A stretch of 64,000 nucleotides of DNA from Actinomadura xylanilytica (GCF_030283145.1 NZ_JASNWE010000003.1:682001-746000); one strand, 5' to 3'; shown: positions 1-9,085, numbered from the stretch's first letter. The notes: generated from the letters alone by a model not told the origin. Numbers and translations are program-made.

Positions 1-1155
1 ATCGTGTCCGAGCCGATCGCCGCCGCGATCACCTACGGGGTGCTGAACCCGGGCGCCGACCGGACGATCCTGGTGTACGACCTCGGCGGCGGCACCTTCG
101 ACACCACCGTGATCGCGCTGCGCGGCGGGCACATCGAGGTGGTGTGCACCGACGGCGACCACGAGCTCGGCGGCGCCGACTGGGACGCCCGGCTGGTCGA
201 GCACCTGGCCGAGCGGTTCCGCGCCGAGCATCCGGACGCGGGCGACCCGCTCGACGATCGGCAGACCGAGCAGCAGCTCCGCCGCGACGCCGAGGACGCC
301 AAGAAGGCGCTCACCACCCGTACCGCGCACACCGTCCGGGTGATGCACGACGGGCGGGTCGCCGCGGTCGAGCTGACCCGGGAGAAGCTGGAGGACCTGA
401 CCAGGGACCTGCTGGACCGGACCGTCGAGATCACCGGCCGCACCCTGGCCACCGCGGCCGACAAGGGCGTGCACGACTACGACGACCTGGTGCTGGTCGG
501 CGGGTCCACCAAGATGCCGGTGGTGGCGGCGCGGCTGGAGACCGAGCTCGGGCTGGCGCCCCGGCTCCAGGACCCCGACCTCGCGGTCGCCAAGGGCGCG
601 GCCCTGTACGCGTTCGAGGAGACCTACCGGCGGCTGGTCAGCGAGGGCGCCACCGAGCGCGCCGAGGAGATGGCCAGCCGGGCGGGCCTGTCGGCCGAGC
701 AGCAGCGGGAGATCGCCGGGCGGCAGATCAAGACGGTCGCCTCGCACGCCTTCGGGATCGTGGTGGTCGACCGGGAGACCGGCGCCGAGCACGTCGCGCA
801 CCTGGTGCACGCCAACGACGAGCTCCCGGCCGCCCGGACCGAGGACTTCTTCACCGTCTACGACGACCAGACCTCGGCCGCCGTGCGGGTGATGGAGCAG
901 GCCGGCAGCGTCGAGTCGGCCGAGCTGATCGACAACGCCGAGATCGCCACAGGCGAGATCCGGGTGCCCGCCGGGAAGAAGGCGGGCTGGCCGATCGGGG
1001 TGACGTTCGCGCTCGACGCGTCCGGGCTGCTCAACGTGACCGCGGTGGAGAAGGAGACCGGCGAGCGGCTGGAGCTCAAGGTGGACGTGGGCGGCATGTC
1101 CGAGGAGGAGGTCGAGCGGTCCCGCAAGGCCCTGTCCCGGGTCCAGGTGAGCTGA
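1..1155 (+). CDS. Hsp70/DnaK-like ATPase, 5' end outside window
   Basis: The frame is open at base 1, so the N-terminus is missing. Numbering from the GTG at base 4, the visible part holds the second phosphate loop DLGGGTFD (26-33), the adenosine motif VGGSTKMP (165-172), and a short beta-rich region (about 245-370) resembling an Hsp70 substrate-binding domain. It ends without a long helical lid. Hsp70s couple ATP hydrolysis to client binding in the cytoplasm. There is no grpE or dnaJ beside it. Instead a GTPase/GAP1 gene set follows 40 bp downstream, so I infer a dedicated chaperone of that module rather than housekeeping DnaK. The family call is firm; the partnership is inference. Confidence 0.9.
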   Translation: MVSEPIAAAITYGVLNPGADRTILVYDLGGGTFDTTVIALRGGHIEVVCTDGDHELGGADWDARLVEHLAERFRAEHPDAGDPLDDRQTEQQLRRDAEDAKKALTTRTAHTVRVMHDGRVAAVELTREKLEDLTRDLLDRTVEITGRTLATAADKGVHDYDDLVLVGGSTKMPVVAARLETELGLAPRLQDPDLAVAKGAALYAFEETYRRLVSEGATERAEEMASRAGLSAEQQREIAGRQIKTVASHAFGIVVVDRETGAEHVAHLVHANDELPAARTEDFFTVYDDQTSAAVRVMEQAGSVESAELIDNAEIATGEIRVPAGKKAGWPIGVTFALDASGLLNVTAVEKETGERLELKVDVGGMSEEEVERSRKALSRVQVS

Positions 1156-1195
1156 CCGGGCGGGCCCGGAGCCCCGCGCCGAGCGGAGCGGAGCG

Positions 1196-4033
1196 ATGTT
1201 CGCAGACGAGTGGTACCAGCGGGAGGTGCTCGAGCCCGCGCGGGCGGCCGGCGACCAGCCGCCCGAGGACCTGCGGGTCCGGTACGCGCTGCCCGAGCCG
1301 CTGGCGGCGGCGGCCGTCACGGCGCGGGTCAAGCAGGTCCGGCAGTGCTGGCGGCGGGCCCGCGGGCAACTGAAGTACCGCAAGCTCGTCGACCGGCTGG
1401 AGGCCGAGCACCGCGAGCTCGCCCCGGTCTTCGACGCGGCCGGGCGCGGCGACCTCCGCCCGCTGGACGAGCGGCTGCGCGGCGGGCGGGAGCTGACCCG
1501 GCGGCGCCTCGGCCGGGCGCGGGCGCGGCTGGCCGACGCGGCGGGGACGCTGCGCATGGTCGCGCCCGCCGAGGTCGAGGAGATCGCACGGGCCGGCGGG
1601 GTCACCCTGGACGAGCTGGCGGGCCTCGCCCGCGCCGACGGGATCGAGGTGCTCGAGCCGGACGCGCTGCCGACCGCCGCCCCCTACCCCGCCTACCCCA
1701 AGGTCCGCGAGTCGCTGGACGTGCTCGGCAAGCCGCACCTGGCGGGCTTCCTGTTCGGCGCCCGGCTGTCGGGACCGATGCGGGTGCTCGGCGGGTTCGC
1801 GGCCCCGGGAACGGGCGGCGCGGGCGGCGGCGCGGGAGCGTCCGGCGGCGCGGGAGCGTCCGGCGGCGCGGGAGCGTCCGGCGGCGCGGGCGGGGTCCTG
1901 CGGCCGACGCCCACGGCCGTGGCGGCGGCGGGCGCCGAGTGGGCGCGGCACAGCCGCGACACCAGCACCACGCACGCCGACACCGTCCTCGCGGCGCTGC
2001 GCTCCGGCGCCGACCCCGACGGGCTGCTGCTGTTCGACGTGGTCGACCGGCTCCGGGAGCGGCTGCGGCAGCGGGCGTCCGAAGCGGCGCTGCTGCGGCA
2101 CGCTGTGGAGGACCTCGGGGTCGAGCCCGGCGACGCGCGGCGGCTGGTGTTCGCGGTGCTGCGCGAGGCGGGGCCCGGCGGGGGCCTGGCGGGACGGCTG
2201 CGCACGCTGCTGGACGCGGGCGAGGTACACGCCGCCGCCGAGCTGGCCGGCGCGTCCCGGACGGGGCGGCCCGGCGACGCGGCGGCGCCGGGGCTCCCAG
2301 GGCCGTGGGGCGAGGGCGGGCGGTCCGAGGAGGAGGTGCTGGCGGCCGAGGCGCGGCACCGGCTGGGCACCGCCGTCCGGCTGCGCGAGGCCGCCGTCGC
2401 CGACGACGACCCCGACCGGGCCTGGCGGCTGCTCGCCGACGCGCTGCGGCTCGTCCGCGACCTGCCGGGGGCGCTGGAGCACCAGCGGCGGCTCGCGCCG
2501 CGGCCGGTGCCGTCGCTGCGCGCCGACGTCGACGCCCCGGCCGGGACCGGCGCGCCCCCCGACCCGGCGGACGGCACGTCCGCGGGCCCGGCGGACGGCA
2601 CGGCGGTGCGGCTGTCGTGGCCGGCCTCGCCGTCCACCGCGGGCGAGGTGATCTACCACGTGGTGCGGCGCCGCGGCCGTCCGCCGCGCGGCGCGGCCGA
2701 CGGCGAGCCGGTGCCCGGTGCGCGCGACGACCGGCCGCCGGTGAACGTGCCCCTCTACTACGGCGTGGTCGCGGTGCGCGGCGAGGCTGCGTCGGCGCCC
2801 GCCGTGGCCGGGCCGGTGGTCGTCCGGCCCGAGCCGCGGGAGGTGGCGCTGGCCCCCGGCGACGGCGTGGTGACGGGCCGGTGGCGGTGCCCCGCCGAGG
2901 CCGCGCGGATCCATCTCGTCCGCGACGGGCGGGTGGTCCCGGCAGAGCGGGAGGGGTTCCGCGAACGCGTCCCGAACGGCGCGACCCACCACTACCGGGT
3001 CAGCGCCGTCTACCTCGACGGGACGGGCCGCGAGGTCGTCACGCCCGGCGTGCCGGCGTCGGTCACGCCGGGCGCGCCGCCCGTCCCGGTGTACGAGCTG
3101 GCCGCCGAGCCCGACCCCGCCGACCCGGGCCTGCTGCGGGTGCGGTTCGCGCCGCCGCCGCACGGCACCGCCGAGCTGGTGCTGGTGGACGGCCCGCCGC
3201 CGTGGCCGCGCAGCGCGCTCGTGCCGGTCGAGGAGGTGCGGCGGGAGAGCCGGCGGCTGGCGGGCACGCCGGCCGGCGACGGCCTGGAGGTGCGGCCCGG
3301 CAGCGGCTGGCTGCTCGCGGTGACGGTGGCCGGGGGCACCGCCGCAATCGGCGCGTACCACCGGCACGTCGACCTGCCGCCGCCGCGCCGCCTGGTCGCC
3401 GAGCGGCGCGGCGCGCACGTGCACGTCGGGTTCGACTGGCCGCCGGACGTGGCGGAGGTCGAGCTGGCCCACCGCGTCGGCGCCGGACCGGCCGGGCCCG
3501 GCGACCGGACCGAGCCGGGACGCGCCGCGGAGACCGCCGAGCCCGCCGGGGGTTCTGGGACCGCCTCCGAACACCGGACCGTCACCCGCGCCGCGTACGA
3601 CACCCAGGGCGGGGTCCGGCTGCCGGTGCCCGAGGACGAACCGGTCGAGGTGACGGTGGCCTCCGCCGGACGGGTCGGCGGCGTCCGGGTGACCGGGCCG
3701 CCGGTGACGGCGGCCGTCGCCGCGTCCGCCGTGGTGCGCTACGACCTGGTGCGGGGCGGCCCGCCGTGGCGGCGGTCGCTGACCGTCCGGCTCACCGCGT
3801 CCAGGCCGCTGCGGATCGGCCGGCTCACGCTGGTGCTGCGCGCCGGGCGGGTGATGCCGCACGGCGCGGGCGACGGCGAGACGGTCGGCGCGTGGGAGCG
3901 GGTGCCCGTCCCCGGGGAAGTCTCCCTCCCGCTCCCGGACGCCCCGGGCCCATACTGGCTGCGGTGCTTCACCGACGACGAAGCCGTGGAACTCAGCGAT
4001 CCCCCCGTCCGCCGCCTCCAGGTCCAGCGATGA
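1196..4033 (+). CDS. Large GTPase-operon protein with helical N-terminus and FnIII-like beta domains
   Basis: 945 aa, ATG preceded by GGAG. Residues about 1-180 are helical and charged. Residues about 212-229 are a Gly/Ala/Ser linker made of three perfect 18-bp repeats. A second helical part runs to about 440, followed by several beta-rich modules rich in Val, Pro and Arg with FnIII-like W/Y spacing. There is no signal peptide or membrane segment, so it is probably cytoplasmic. I recognise no catalytic motif. It lies between the Hsp70-like gene and the first GTPase (7-bp gap), so a scaffold or client-presenting role for the Hsp70/GTPase pair is a guess. Domain boundaries are approximate. Confidence 0.8.
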   Translation: MFADEWYQREVLEPARAAGDQPPEDLRVRYALPEPLAAAAVTARVKQVRQCWRRARGQLKYRKLVDRLEAEHRELAPVFDAAGRGDLRPLDERLRGGRELTRRRLGRARARLADAAGTLRMVAPAEVEEIARAGGVTLDELAGLARADGIEVLEPDALPTAAPYPAYPKVRESLDVLGKPHLAGFLFGARLSGPMRVLGGFAAPGTGGAGGGAGASGGAGASGGAGASGGAGGVLRPTPTAVAAAGAEWARHSRDTSTTHADTVLAALRSGADPDGLLLFDVVDRLRERLRQRASEAALLRHAVEDLGVEPGDARRLVFAVLREAGPGGGLAGRLRTLLDAGEVHAAAELAGASRTGRPGDAAAPGLPGPWGEGGRSEEEVLAAEARHRLGTAVRLREAAVADDDPDRAWRLLADALRLVRDLPGALEHQRRLAPRPVPSLRADVDAPAGTGAPPDPADGTSAGPADGTAVRLSWPASPSTAGEVIYHVVRRRGRPPRGAADGEPVPGARDDRPPVNVPLYYGVVAVRGEAASAPAVAGPVVVRPEPREVALAPGDGVVTGRWRCPAEAARIHLVRDGRVVPAEREGFRERVPNGATHHYRVSAVYLDGTGREVVTPGVPASVTPGAPPVPVYELAAEPDPADPGLLRVRFAPPPHGTAELVLVDGPPPWPRSALVPVEEVRRESRRLAGTPAGDGLEVRPGSGWLLAVTVAGGTAAIGAYHRHVDLPPPRRLVAERRGAHVHVGFDWPPDVAEVELAHRVGAGPAGPGDRTEPGRAAETAEPAGGSGTASEHRTVTRAAYDTQGGVRLPVPEDEPVEVTVASAGRVGGVRVTGPPVTAAVAASAVVRYDLVRGGPPWRRSLTVRLTASRPLRIGRLTLVLRAGRVMPHGAGDGETVGAWERVPVPGEVSLPLPDAPGPYWLRCFTDDEAVELSDPPVRRLQVQR
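1831..1884 (+). repeat. Three perfect 18-bp tandem repeats inside the beta-domain protein gene
   Basis: Units at 1831-1848, 1849-1866 and 1867-1884 are identical (CGCGGGAGCGTCCGGCGG) and in frame, encoding the Ala/Gly/Ser linker of the 945-aa protein. The perfect identity suggests recent slippage, so linker length may vary between strains. Confidence 0.9.
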
Positions 4034-4040
4034 GGAAGCC

Positions 4041-5342
4041 GTGTCCCTAGCCTCCCGGGTGGGCCTGCCGGGCACCCCCGCCCGGCAGGACGTCACCTGC
4101 CCGTACTGCTTCGCCGCGCTCGCCCCGCAGCGGATCCTGTTCCGGTGCCGCGGGCAGGCGGGACGGCGGCGCGGCTGCGCGCCGGTGCTGGACGAGGCGT
4201 ACGCCGAGTACACCGGGTCCACGGCGGGCGCGTCCCTCCCCCCGGTCTTCGCCGCCCCCGGCCGGGTGCCGGGCCGCATCCCGGGACGGGGCGCCGGACG
4301 GGGCGCGGGGCGGGGTCCCGCCGGGCGCGGCGGGCGCGCGGAGTGCCCCGGCTGCGGCCAGCCGACCGGCAGCCGGGCGTGCCCCGAGTGCCACAGCCCG
4401 CTCCCGTCCGCGTACTGCGACTCCCCCGGCCGGATCGTCGCGCTCGTCGGTGCCAAGAACGCGGGGAAGAGCACCTACATCGCGGTGCTGCTGCACGAGC
4501 TGATGAACCGGGTCGGCACCGAGCTGGACGCGTCGCTGGTCGCCTGCGACGACCGCACGATCGAGCGCTACAAGCGCGACTTCGCCCGGCCCCTGCTGGA
4601 GGAGCACCGGCTGTTGCCGACGACCGCGAGCGCCGCGACCGGCCCGCGCGAGCCGCTGGTCTACCTGCTGACCCGCACGCTGCGGTCCCGGTTCGCCCGC
4701 GACCGCACCGACTCGCTCGCGCTGGTGCTGTTCGACACGGCGGGCGAGGACCTGCGCAGCCGCGAGGCGCGCGACCTGCACCTGCGCTACCTGGAGGCGG
4801 CCGACGCGATCATCTTCCTGGTCGACCCGCTGGAGCTGCCCGGCGCCCGCACCGCCGTGCTGGACGCGGTGCCGGGGCTCCCGCCCGTCCCCGGCGACGA
4901 TCCGGACAGCGAGCCGGTCGACGTCATCGCCCGGGTCACCGAGGCGCTGCGGCAGCGGCACGGCACCCGTCCTGGCGAGCGGCTGCCGGTGCCGGCCGCG
5001 GTCGCGCTCACCAAGATCGACGCGCTGCGCCCGGCGCCGCTGCGGCAGTCGGCGCTGCACCGGTCCCGCGGCGGGAGCGGCGTGCTCGACCTGGACGACC
5101 GCGACGCGGTGAACGAGCAGGTCCGCGCGCTGCTGCACGAGTGGCAGGCCGGGCGGCTCGAGGTGTACCTGGAGCAGCAGTACGCCGACTTCGCGCTGTT
5201 CGGGCTGTCGGCGCTCGGCGGCGTCCCCGAGGACGGGCGGGTCGGCGCCGGCGGCGTCCGGCCGCACCGCGCCGAGGATCCGCTGCTGTGGCTGCTGTAC
5301 CGCTTCGGCATGCTCGGCGGCGTCCGCACCGGAGGGTCCTGA
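4041..5342 (+). CDS. Zinc-ribbon P-loop GTPase of the double-GTPase (DO-GTPase) type
   Basis: 433 aa, GTG start with GAGGA five bases upstream. The N-terminus carries Cys pairs C20/C23, C102/C105 and C114/C117, consistent with zinc ribbons separated by an Arg/Gly/Pro linker. A GTPase domain follows: G1 GAKNAGKS (137-144), G3 DTAGE (232-236), G4 TKID (324-327). This order matches the TRAFAC-like double-GTPase family predicted in actinobacterial conflict systems. It has no membrane segment and should be cytosolic. A GAP1-like gene starts 4 bp after its stop, so the GTPase and its partner are probably co-translated. GTP preference comes from TKID; the family name is from memory of published classifications. 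Confidence 0.85.
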   Translation: MSLASRVGLPGTPARQDVTCPYCFAALAPQRILFRCRGQAGRRRGCAPVLDEAYAEYTGSTAGASLPPVFAAPGRVPGRIPGRGAGRGAGRGPAGRGGRAECPGCGQPTGSRACPECHSPLPSAYCDSPGRIVALVGAKNAGKSTYIAVLLHELMNRVGTELDASLVACDDRTIERYKRDFARPLLEEHRLLPTTASAATGPREPLVYLLTRTLRSRFARDRTDSLALVLFDTAGEDLRSREARDLHLRYLEAADAIIFLVDPLELPGARTAVLDAVPGLPPVPGDDPDSEPVDVIARVTEALRQRHGTRPGERLPVPAAVALTKIDALRPAPLRQSALHRSRGGSGVLDLDDRDAVNEQVRALLHEWQAGRLEVYLEQQYADFALFGLSALGGVPEDGRVGAGGVRPHRAEDPLLWLLYRFGMLGGVRTGGS

Positions 5343-5346
5343 GCCC

Positions 5347-6495
5347 GTGGCCTGGCAGCTCCACTACACCTCGGCGCGGCGCGGCCCCACCGGCCGGGCC
5401 GGCTTCCAGTTCGTCGCGCAGACGCCGGGCCTGCCGGACGGGACGCGGGCCGCGGTGACGCCGCACCTGTCGTACCGTCCGCCGCCGGACGCGCCGCCGG
5501 CCCCCGGCGACGCCGAGATCGACCGGTTCCCGGTGGCGCTGCTGTACGACCGGGTGGGCGGGCGGCCCCTGCTGCTGCGCTGCCGCTACCTCGGCCGCGA
5601 CTACTCGGGCCGGTTCGGCAACTTCCTCGGCCACGCGGTCGTGGCCGAGCCGGACGAGCTGGAGGGGCTGCGCCCGGCCGAGCTGTGGCGCTCGCCGCTG
5701 TGGGCCGACCGGCCGGCGCCGGACGCCGACCTCCCGGAGATCGAGGAGCTGACGCCGGACGCGGCGCTGGCGCCCGAGGCGCTGGCCGGGTGGCTGGCGG
5801 CGTCCGGCGCGTCCGGCCACGCCATGCTCGCCCGCCTGGTCGGCGCGGTCGCCGGGGTGCTCGGCCGGGGGCACGGCCGGGTGGTGCTGGTGTCGGCCAA
5901 CGGCGAGCTGATCGCCCGCTGGATCGCGGTGGTGTCGTACTCGCTGCCGGTCGCGGTGGCGGCCCGGCTGTCGTTCCTCACCTACAGCGCCGACCCGGAC
6001 GGCGCGGCGCAGCGGCTGGTGGGCACCACCCCCGACGTGTGGGCGGCCGGACGGCACCACGCCACCGGCGCGTTCCTGGTCGACTCGCTGACCGCCCCGG
6101 ACGGCGGCACCCCCCGGCGGTTCGCACGGACGGTCGCGGACTGCTGGCGCGACCGCGACTTCGCCGGGCTCGACGCACTCGGCGAACTGGCGCTGCTCAG
6201 CGCCTCCCGCCCCGGCGGAGGCCCTGATGGAGGCCCTGATGGAGAAGGGCTCGATCTCGGCGGGCTCGACCGGGCGGCGGCGCTGCTGGCGCTGTGCCGT
6301 GGCGGCGCCCCGCTGACAACAACCGAGGAGGACGCGGTGGCCGGGCTGCTGGCCGGGCACGGCGCCGCGATCCCCGGGTGGGTGTGGCGCGACCTCGTGC
6401 GGGGCGCCCCGCCCGCGGGCGCCGCCCCGGCGCTGCGCGCGGCCCTGGGCGCCCTGATCGCCGAGGCCCGGGACGAGCCCGGGCGGGGGAGGTGA
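5347..6495 (+). CDS. GAP1-like GTPase-associated protein (N2 and M regions)
   Basis: 382 aa, GTG start, GGAGG 11 bp upstream. It opens with a beta-rich region (WQLHYTSARRG, then RFGNFLGHAV near residue 84) and continues with an alpha/beta middle region holding RLSFLTY. These features are typical of GTPase-associated protein 1 (GAP1-N2 plus GAP1-M). The C-terminal extension usual for longer GAP1 proteins is short here. It sits between two GTPase genes (4 bp from one, 3 bp from the other), the arrangement expected of a shared regulator or effector of both. No enzymatic motif is visible. GAP1 here is a family name and does not imply demonstrated GTPase-activating function. Confidence 0.8.
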   Translation: MAWQLHYTSARRGPTGRAGFQFVAQTPGLPDGTRAAVTPHLSYRPPPDAPPAPGDAEIDRFPVALLYDRVGGRPLLLRCRYLGRDYSGRFGNFLGHAVVAEPDELEGLRPAELWRSPLWADRPAPDADLPEIEELTPDAALAPEALAGWLAASGASGHAMLARLVGAVAGVLGRGHGRVVLVSANGELIARWIAVVSYSLPVAVAARLSFLTYSADPDGAAQRLVGTTPDVWAAGRHHATGAFLVDSLTAPDGGTPRRFARTVADCWRDRDFAGLDALGELALLSASRPGGGPDGGPDGEGLDLGGLDRAAALLALCRGGAPLTTTEEDAVAGLLAGHGAAIPGWVWRDLVRGAPPAGAAPALRAALGALIAEARDEPGRGR

Positions 6496-6498
6496 CCG

Positions 6499-8271
6499 GT
6501 GCATCCCGTCGTGGCCGCCGTCCTGATCGCCGTGTGGCTCGGCACCATGTGGCTCGGGTTCGCGGTGGTGTTCCCGGTGCTGTTCCCGGCCACGCTGGTC
6601 GTCGCGGGCGTCGCCGCGCTCGGCCTGTACTACCTGCACGCCTGCCGCACCCTGGCCCCGTCCACCCTCGCGGGGCCCTCGCCGGTCGACCCGCCCGAGG
6701 TGGCCTACCGCCACTACCTGCTCACCCAGGTCTGGCGGGACTGGTGGACGATCACCCGCACGGTGGTGCCGCGGGTCTGGCGCACCGCGCACGAGATCGT
6801 GGTCACGCTGACCCGGACGCTGCTCGGCGGCCTCTGGGGGTTCTTCGCCTTCCCGGTGTGGCTGGCGCTGTGCGCCGGGATCGCCGCCGCGGCACTGCCC
6901 GCAGCCGTGCTCGGCGGCGCGCTGACCGTCCTGTACGGGCTGGTCGCCGCGGTCGGGCTGGCCGCGTGGCTGGCGTGCGTGCTGGTGCTGGCCGCCGTCG
7001 AGCGGGTCTTCATGGCGTACGGGCGGATCCTCCAGACCTGCCCGCACCCGTTCTGCTACGAGCGGATCGGACTGCCGGTGTACGAGTGCCCCGGATGCGG
7101 CGCCCGGCACGCGCGGCTGTCCCCCGGCCCGGCCGGCGCGTTCCGGCACGTGTGCCGTTGCGGGGCGCGGCTGCCGACGACGGTGCCGCTCGGCCGGTTC
7201 CGGCTGGCCGCGTACTGCCCGCACTGCGGCGGGCGGCTGCCCGAGCGGATCGGGCGGGTCCGGGTCGAGCCGCTGCCGTTCGTGGGCGGCCCGGCGGCGG
7301 GCAAGACCACCTTCATGGTGCTCGGTATCCGGGCGCTGCACTCCCGTGCGCGGGCGGTGGGCGGCCGGCTGGCGTTCGTCGAGCGGCGGCACGCGCAGGC
7401 CTACGCGGGCGCGATCCGCGAGTTCCAGCGCGGCGGGCGGCCCGCCAAGACCGGGCCGGAACTGCCGCTGGCCACCATGGTCGACGTCGACCTGCCCGGC
7501 CGGGCCCGGCGGATCCTCTACCTGTTCGACCCGGCGGGCGAGCACTACACGGGCGCGACCGAGGTGGAGTCGCTGCGCTACCTCGACCACGGGGAGGCGC
7601 TGGTGTTCGTCCTCGACCCGTTCGCGCTGCCGCAGGTGCGGCGGGCGCTCACCGCCGAGGAGCGGCGGCTCGTCGACCAGGCCGCGGTGTCGTCGGAGGA
7701 GGACCCGGCCGACACCCTCCAGCGGGTGCTGAACGAGCTGCGCTCCCGCGCCGACCGGGGACGGCAGAAGCGGATCGCGGTGGTCGTCACCAAGACCGAC
7801 CTGCTGGAGCGCACCGGGATCGGGCGGTGCCTCGCCACCGACGGCGGCCTGCGCGGCTGGCTCGACCGGGTCGGGCTCGGCAACACCGTCCGCACCCTGG
7901 ACCAGGTCGCCGTCCAGGTGCGGTACTTCGGCTCGGGCCTGGCCACCGAGCCCGCCGAGGTCGCCGGCCTGCTCGGCTGGGTGTCGGGCCTGGCCGGGAA
8001 CGCCGACGGGCCCGCCGCGCCGCCCGGCACCGCCGAGCCGCCGGACGGCACGCCGTCCGGCGCGCCGCCGGGCATCGGACCGTCCGACGGGCCGGACGTT
8101 CCGGGCACCGCACCGCTCCGCGCGCCCTGGCCGGTGCGGGGCCGCGACTCCGAGCGCGTCCCGGCCGGCTACCAGGTGGGGCGCTGGGCGGTGCTCGCCG
8201 GGCTCTCGGCGGTCACCGTCGCGACCCTGACCGGCGCGCTCGCCGCCGCCGCCGGACGGCTCCCGCACTGA
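6499..8271 (+). CDS. Membrane-anchored zinc-ribbon double-GTPase
   Basis: 590 aa, GTG start 3 bp after the GAP1-like stop. Two hydrophobic segments lie at about 4-46 and a longer block at about 107-170. Four Cys pairs (C181/C186, C197/C200, C219/C221, C240/C243) suggest two zinc ribbons. The GTPase core follows: G1 GGPAAGKT (263-270), DPAGE for G3, TKTD for G4. A Pro/Gly linker leads to a last hydrophobic helix (about 560-585). It is a second, membrane-bound relative of the 4041-5342 GTPase and closes the operon. A soluble plus a membrane GTPase flanking a GAP1-like protein suggests a signalling relay at the membrane (inference). Confidence 0.85.
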   Translation: MHPVVAAVLIAVWLGTMWLGFAVVFPVLFPATLVVAGVAALGLYYLHACRTLAPSTLAGPSPVDPPEVAYRHYLLTQVWRDWWTITRTVVPRVWRTAHEIVVTLTRTLLGGLWGFFAFPVWLALCAGIAAAALPAAVLGGALTVLYGLVAAVGLAAWLACVLVLAAVERVFMAYGRILQTCPHPFCYERIGLPVYECPGCGARHARLSPGPAGAFRHVCRCGARLPTTVPLGRFRLAAYCPHCGGRLPERIGRVRVEPLPFVGGPAAGKTTFMVLGIRALHSRARAVGGRLAFVERRHAQAYAGAIREFQRGGRPAKTGPELPLATMVDVDLPGRARRILYLFDPAGEHYTGATEVESLRYLDHGEALVFVLDPFALPQVRRALTAEERRLVDQAAVSSEEDPADTLQRVLNELRSRADRGRQKRIAVVVTKTDLLERTGIGRCLATDGGLRGWLDRVGLGNTVRTLDQVAVQVRYFGSGLATEPAEVAGLLGWVSGLAGNADGPAAPPGTAEPPDGTPSGAPPGIGPSDGPDVPGTAPLRAPWPVRGRDSERVPAGYQVGRWAVLAGLSAVTVATLTGALAAAAGRLPH

Positions 8272-8342
8272 CCTGCGGATACTGTGACATATAGCACTTC
8301 CTGACGAGGCAGATAACGGACCGTCATCTCGTTGCAGCCCTG

Positions 8343-8361
8343 GGGACCGGTCAGCGGTCCC
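8343..8361 (+). other. Perfect 7-bp hairpin in the nitroreductase leader
   Basis: GGGACCG, loop GTCAG, CGGTCCC, 23 bp before the nitroreductase start and without a T run. It could be a leader structure or an operator half-site pair. Nothing else was recognised in the 113-bp gap 8272-8384. Confidence 0.45.
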
Positions 8362-8384
8362 GTTCCCGAGCGAGAGGCGACGAG

Positions 8385-8996
8385 ATGACCGCGACGGCAC
8401 CCGAGGACGTGCTCGCGCTGGACCCGGCGACCCAGGACCTGCTGTTCCGCGAGGCGCGCACCGCCAACGCCTTCACCGACGAGCCGGTCTCCGACGCGCA
8501 GGTCCGCGCGATCCACGAGCTGGTCAAGTGGGGCCCGACCGCGATGAACACCCAGCCGCTGCGGCTGCTCGCGGTGCGCAGCCCCGAGGCGCGCGAACGG
8601 CTCGTCCCGCTGATGAACGAGGGCAACCGGGCCAAGACCGCGACCGCCCCGCTGGTGCTCGTCGTCACCGCCGACTCCGGCTTCCACGAGCACCTGCCGA
8701 CGGTCTTCCCGCACAAGCCGGACGCCCGCGAGCAGATGGCCGCCAACCCCGGCCGCGCCGCGATGGCCCGCTTCAACGCCTCCATCCAGCTCGGCTACCT
8801 CATCGTCGGGATCCGCGCCGCCGGGCTGGCCGCCGGGCCGATGTCCGGGTTCGACGCCGAAGGGATCAAGAAGGAGTTCCTGCCGGACGGCGGCCAGGAC
8901 GTCGTGGCCGTGGTGAACATCGGCAGGCCCGGCCCGGACGCCTGGCTCCCGCGCAACCCCCGCCTGGACTACGACCAGGTCGTCACCACCATCTGA
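8385..8996 (+). CDS. RutE/HadB-like nitroreductase-family oxidoreductase
   Basis: 203 aa, ATG with a purine-rich GAGAGG upstream. It has the nitroreductase FMN-binding layout: an N-terminal REARTANAF block, the WGPTAMNTQP motif (about 49-58) characteristic of the malonic-semialdehyde-reductase subgroup, the central SIQLGYLIVGIRAAGLAAGP helix, and a C-terminal NIGRPGPDAW block. Family members reduce enals, semialdehydes or nitro groups with NAD(P)H. No pyrimidine-degradation (rut) genes are nearby, so RutE function is not supported. It ends at a strong hairpin and appears monocistronic. Confidence 0.88.
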   Translation: MTATAPEDVLALDPATQDLLFREARTANAFTDEPVSDAQVRAIHELVKWGPTAMNTQPLRLLAVRSPEARERLVPLMNEGNRAKTATAPLVLVVTADSGFHEHLPTVFPHKPDAREQMAANPGRAAMARFNASIQLGYLIVGIRAAGLAAGPMSGFDAEGIKKEFLPDGGQDVVAVVNIGRPGPDAWLPRNPRLDYDQVVTTI

Positions 8997-9026
8997 GCTG
9001 TCCGTCCGGCCCGCCCGGAGACGAGC

Positions 9027-9063
9027 AGCGCACCGCCGCACGGCCCCCTCGCGGCGGTGCGCT
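9027..9063 (+). terminator. Hairpin terminator after the nitroreductase gene
   Basis: Perfect 12-bp stem AGCGCACCGCCG / CGGCGGTGCGCT with a 13-nt loop, 30 bp after the stop codon. There is only a weak T run, as is common in high-GC actinomycetes. It separates the nitroreductase from the exporter gene. Confidence 0.75.
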
Positions 9064-9085
9064 TCGCCACGTACGGAGACCCCCC

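Noticed and set aside
1076..4474. A 1132-codon open frame on the minus strand
   Set aside because: It lies antisense to the beta-domain protein and GTPase genes, is made of Arg/Pro/Gly-rich shadow sequence and has no domain or ribosome site. Long antisense frames are expected at this GC content.
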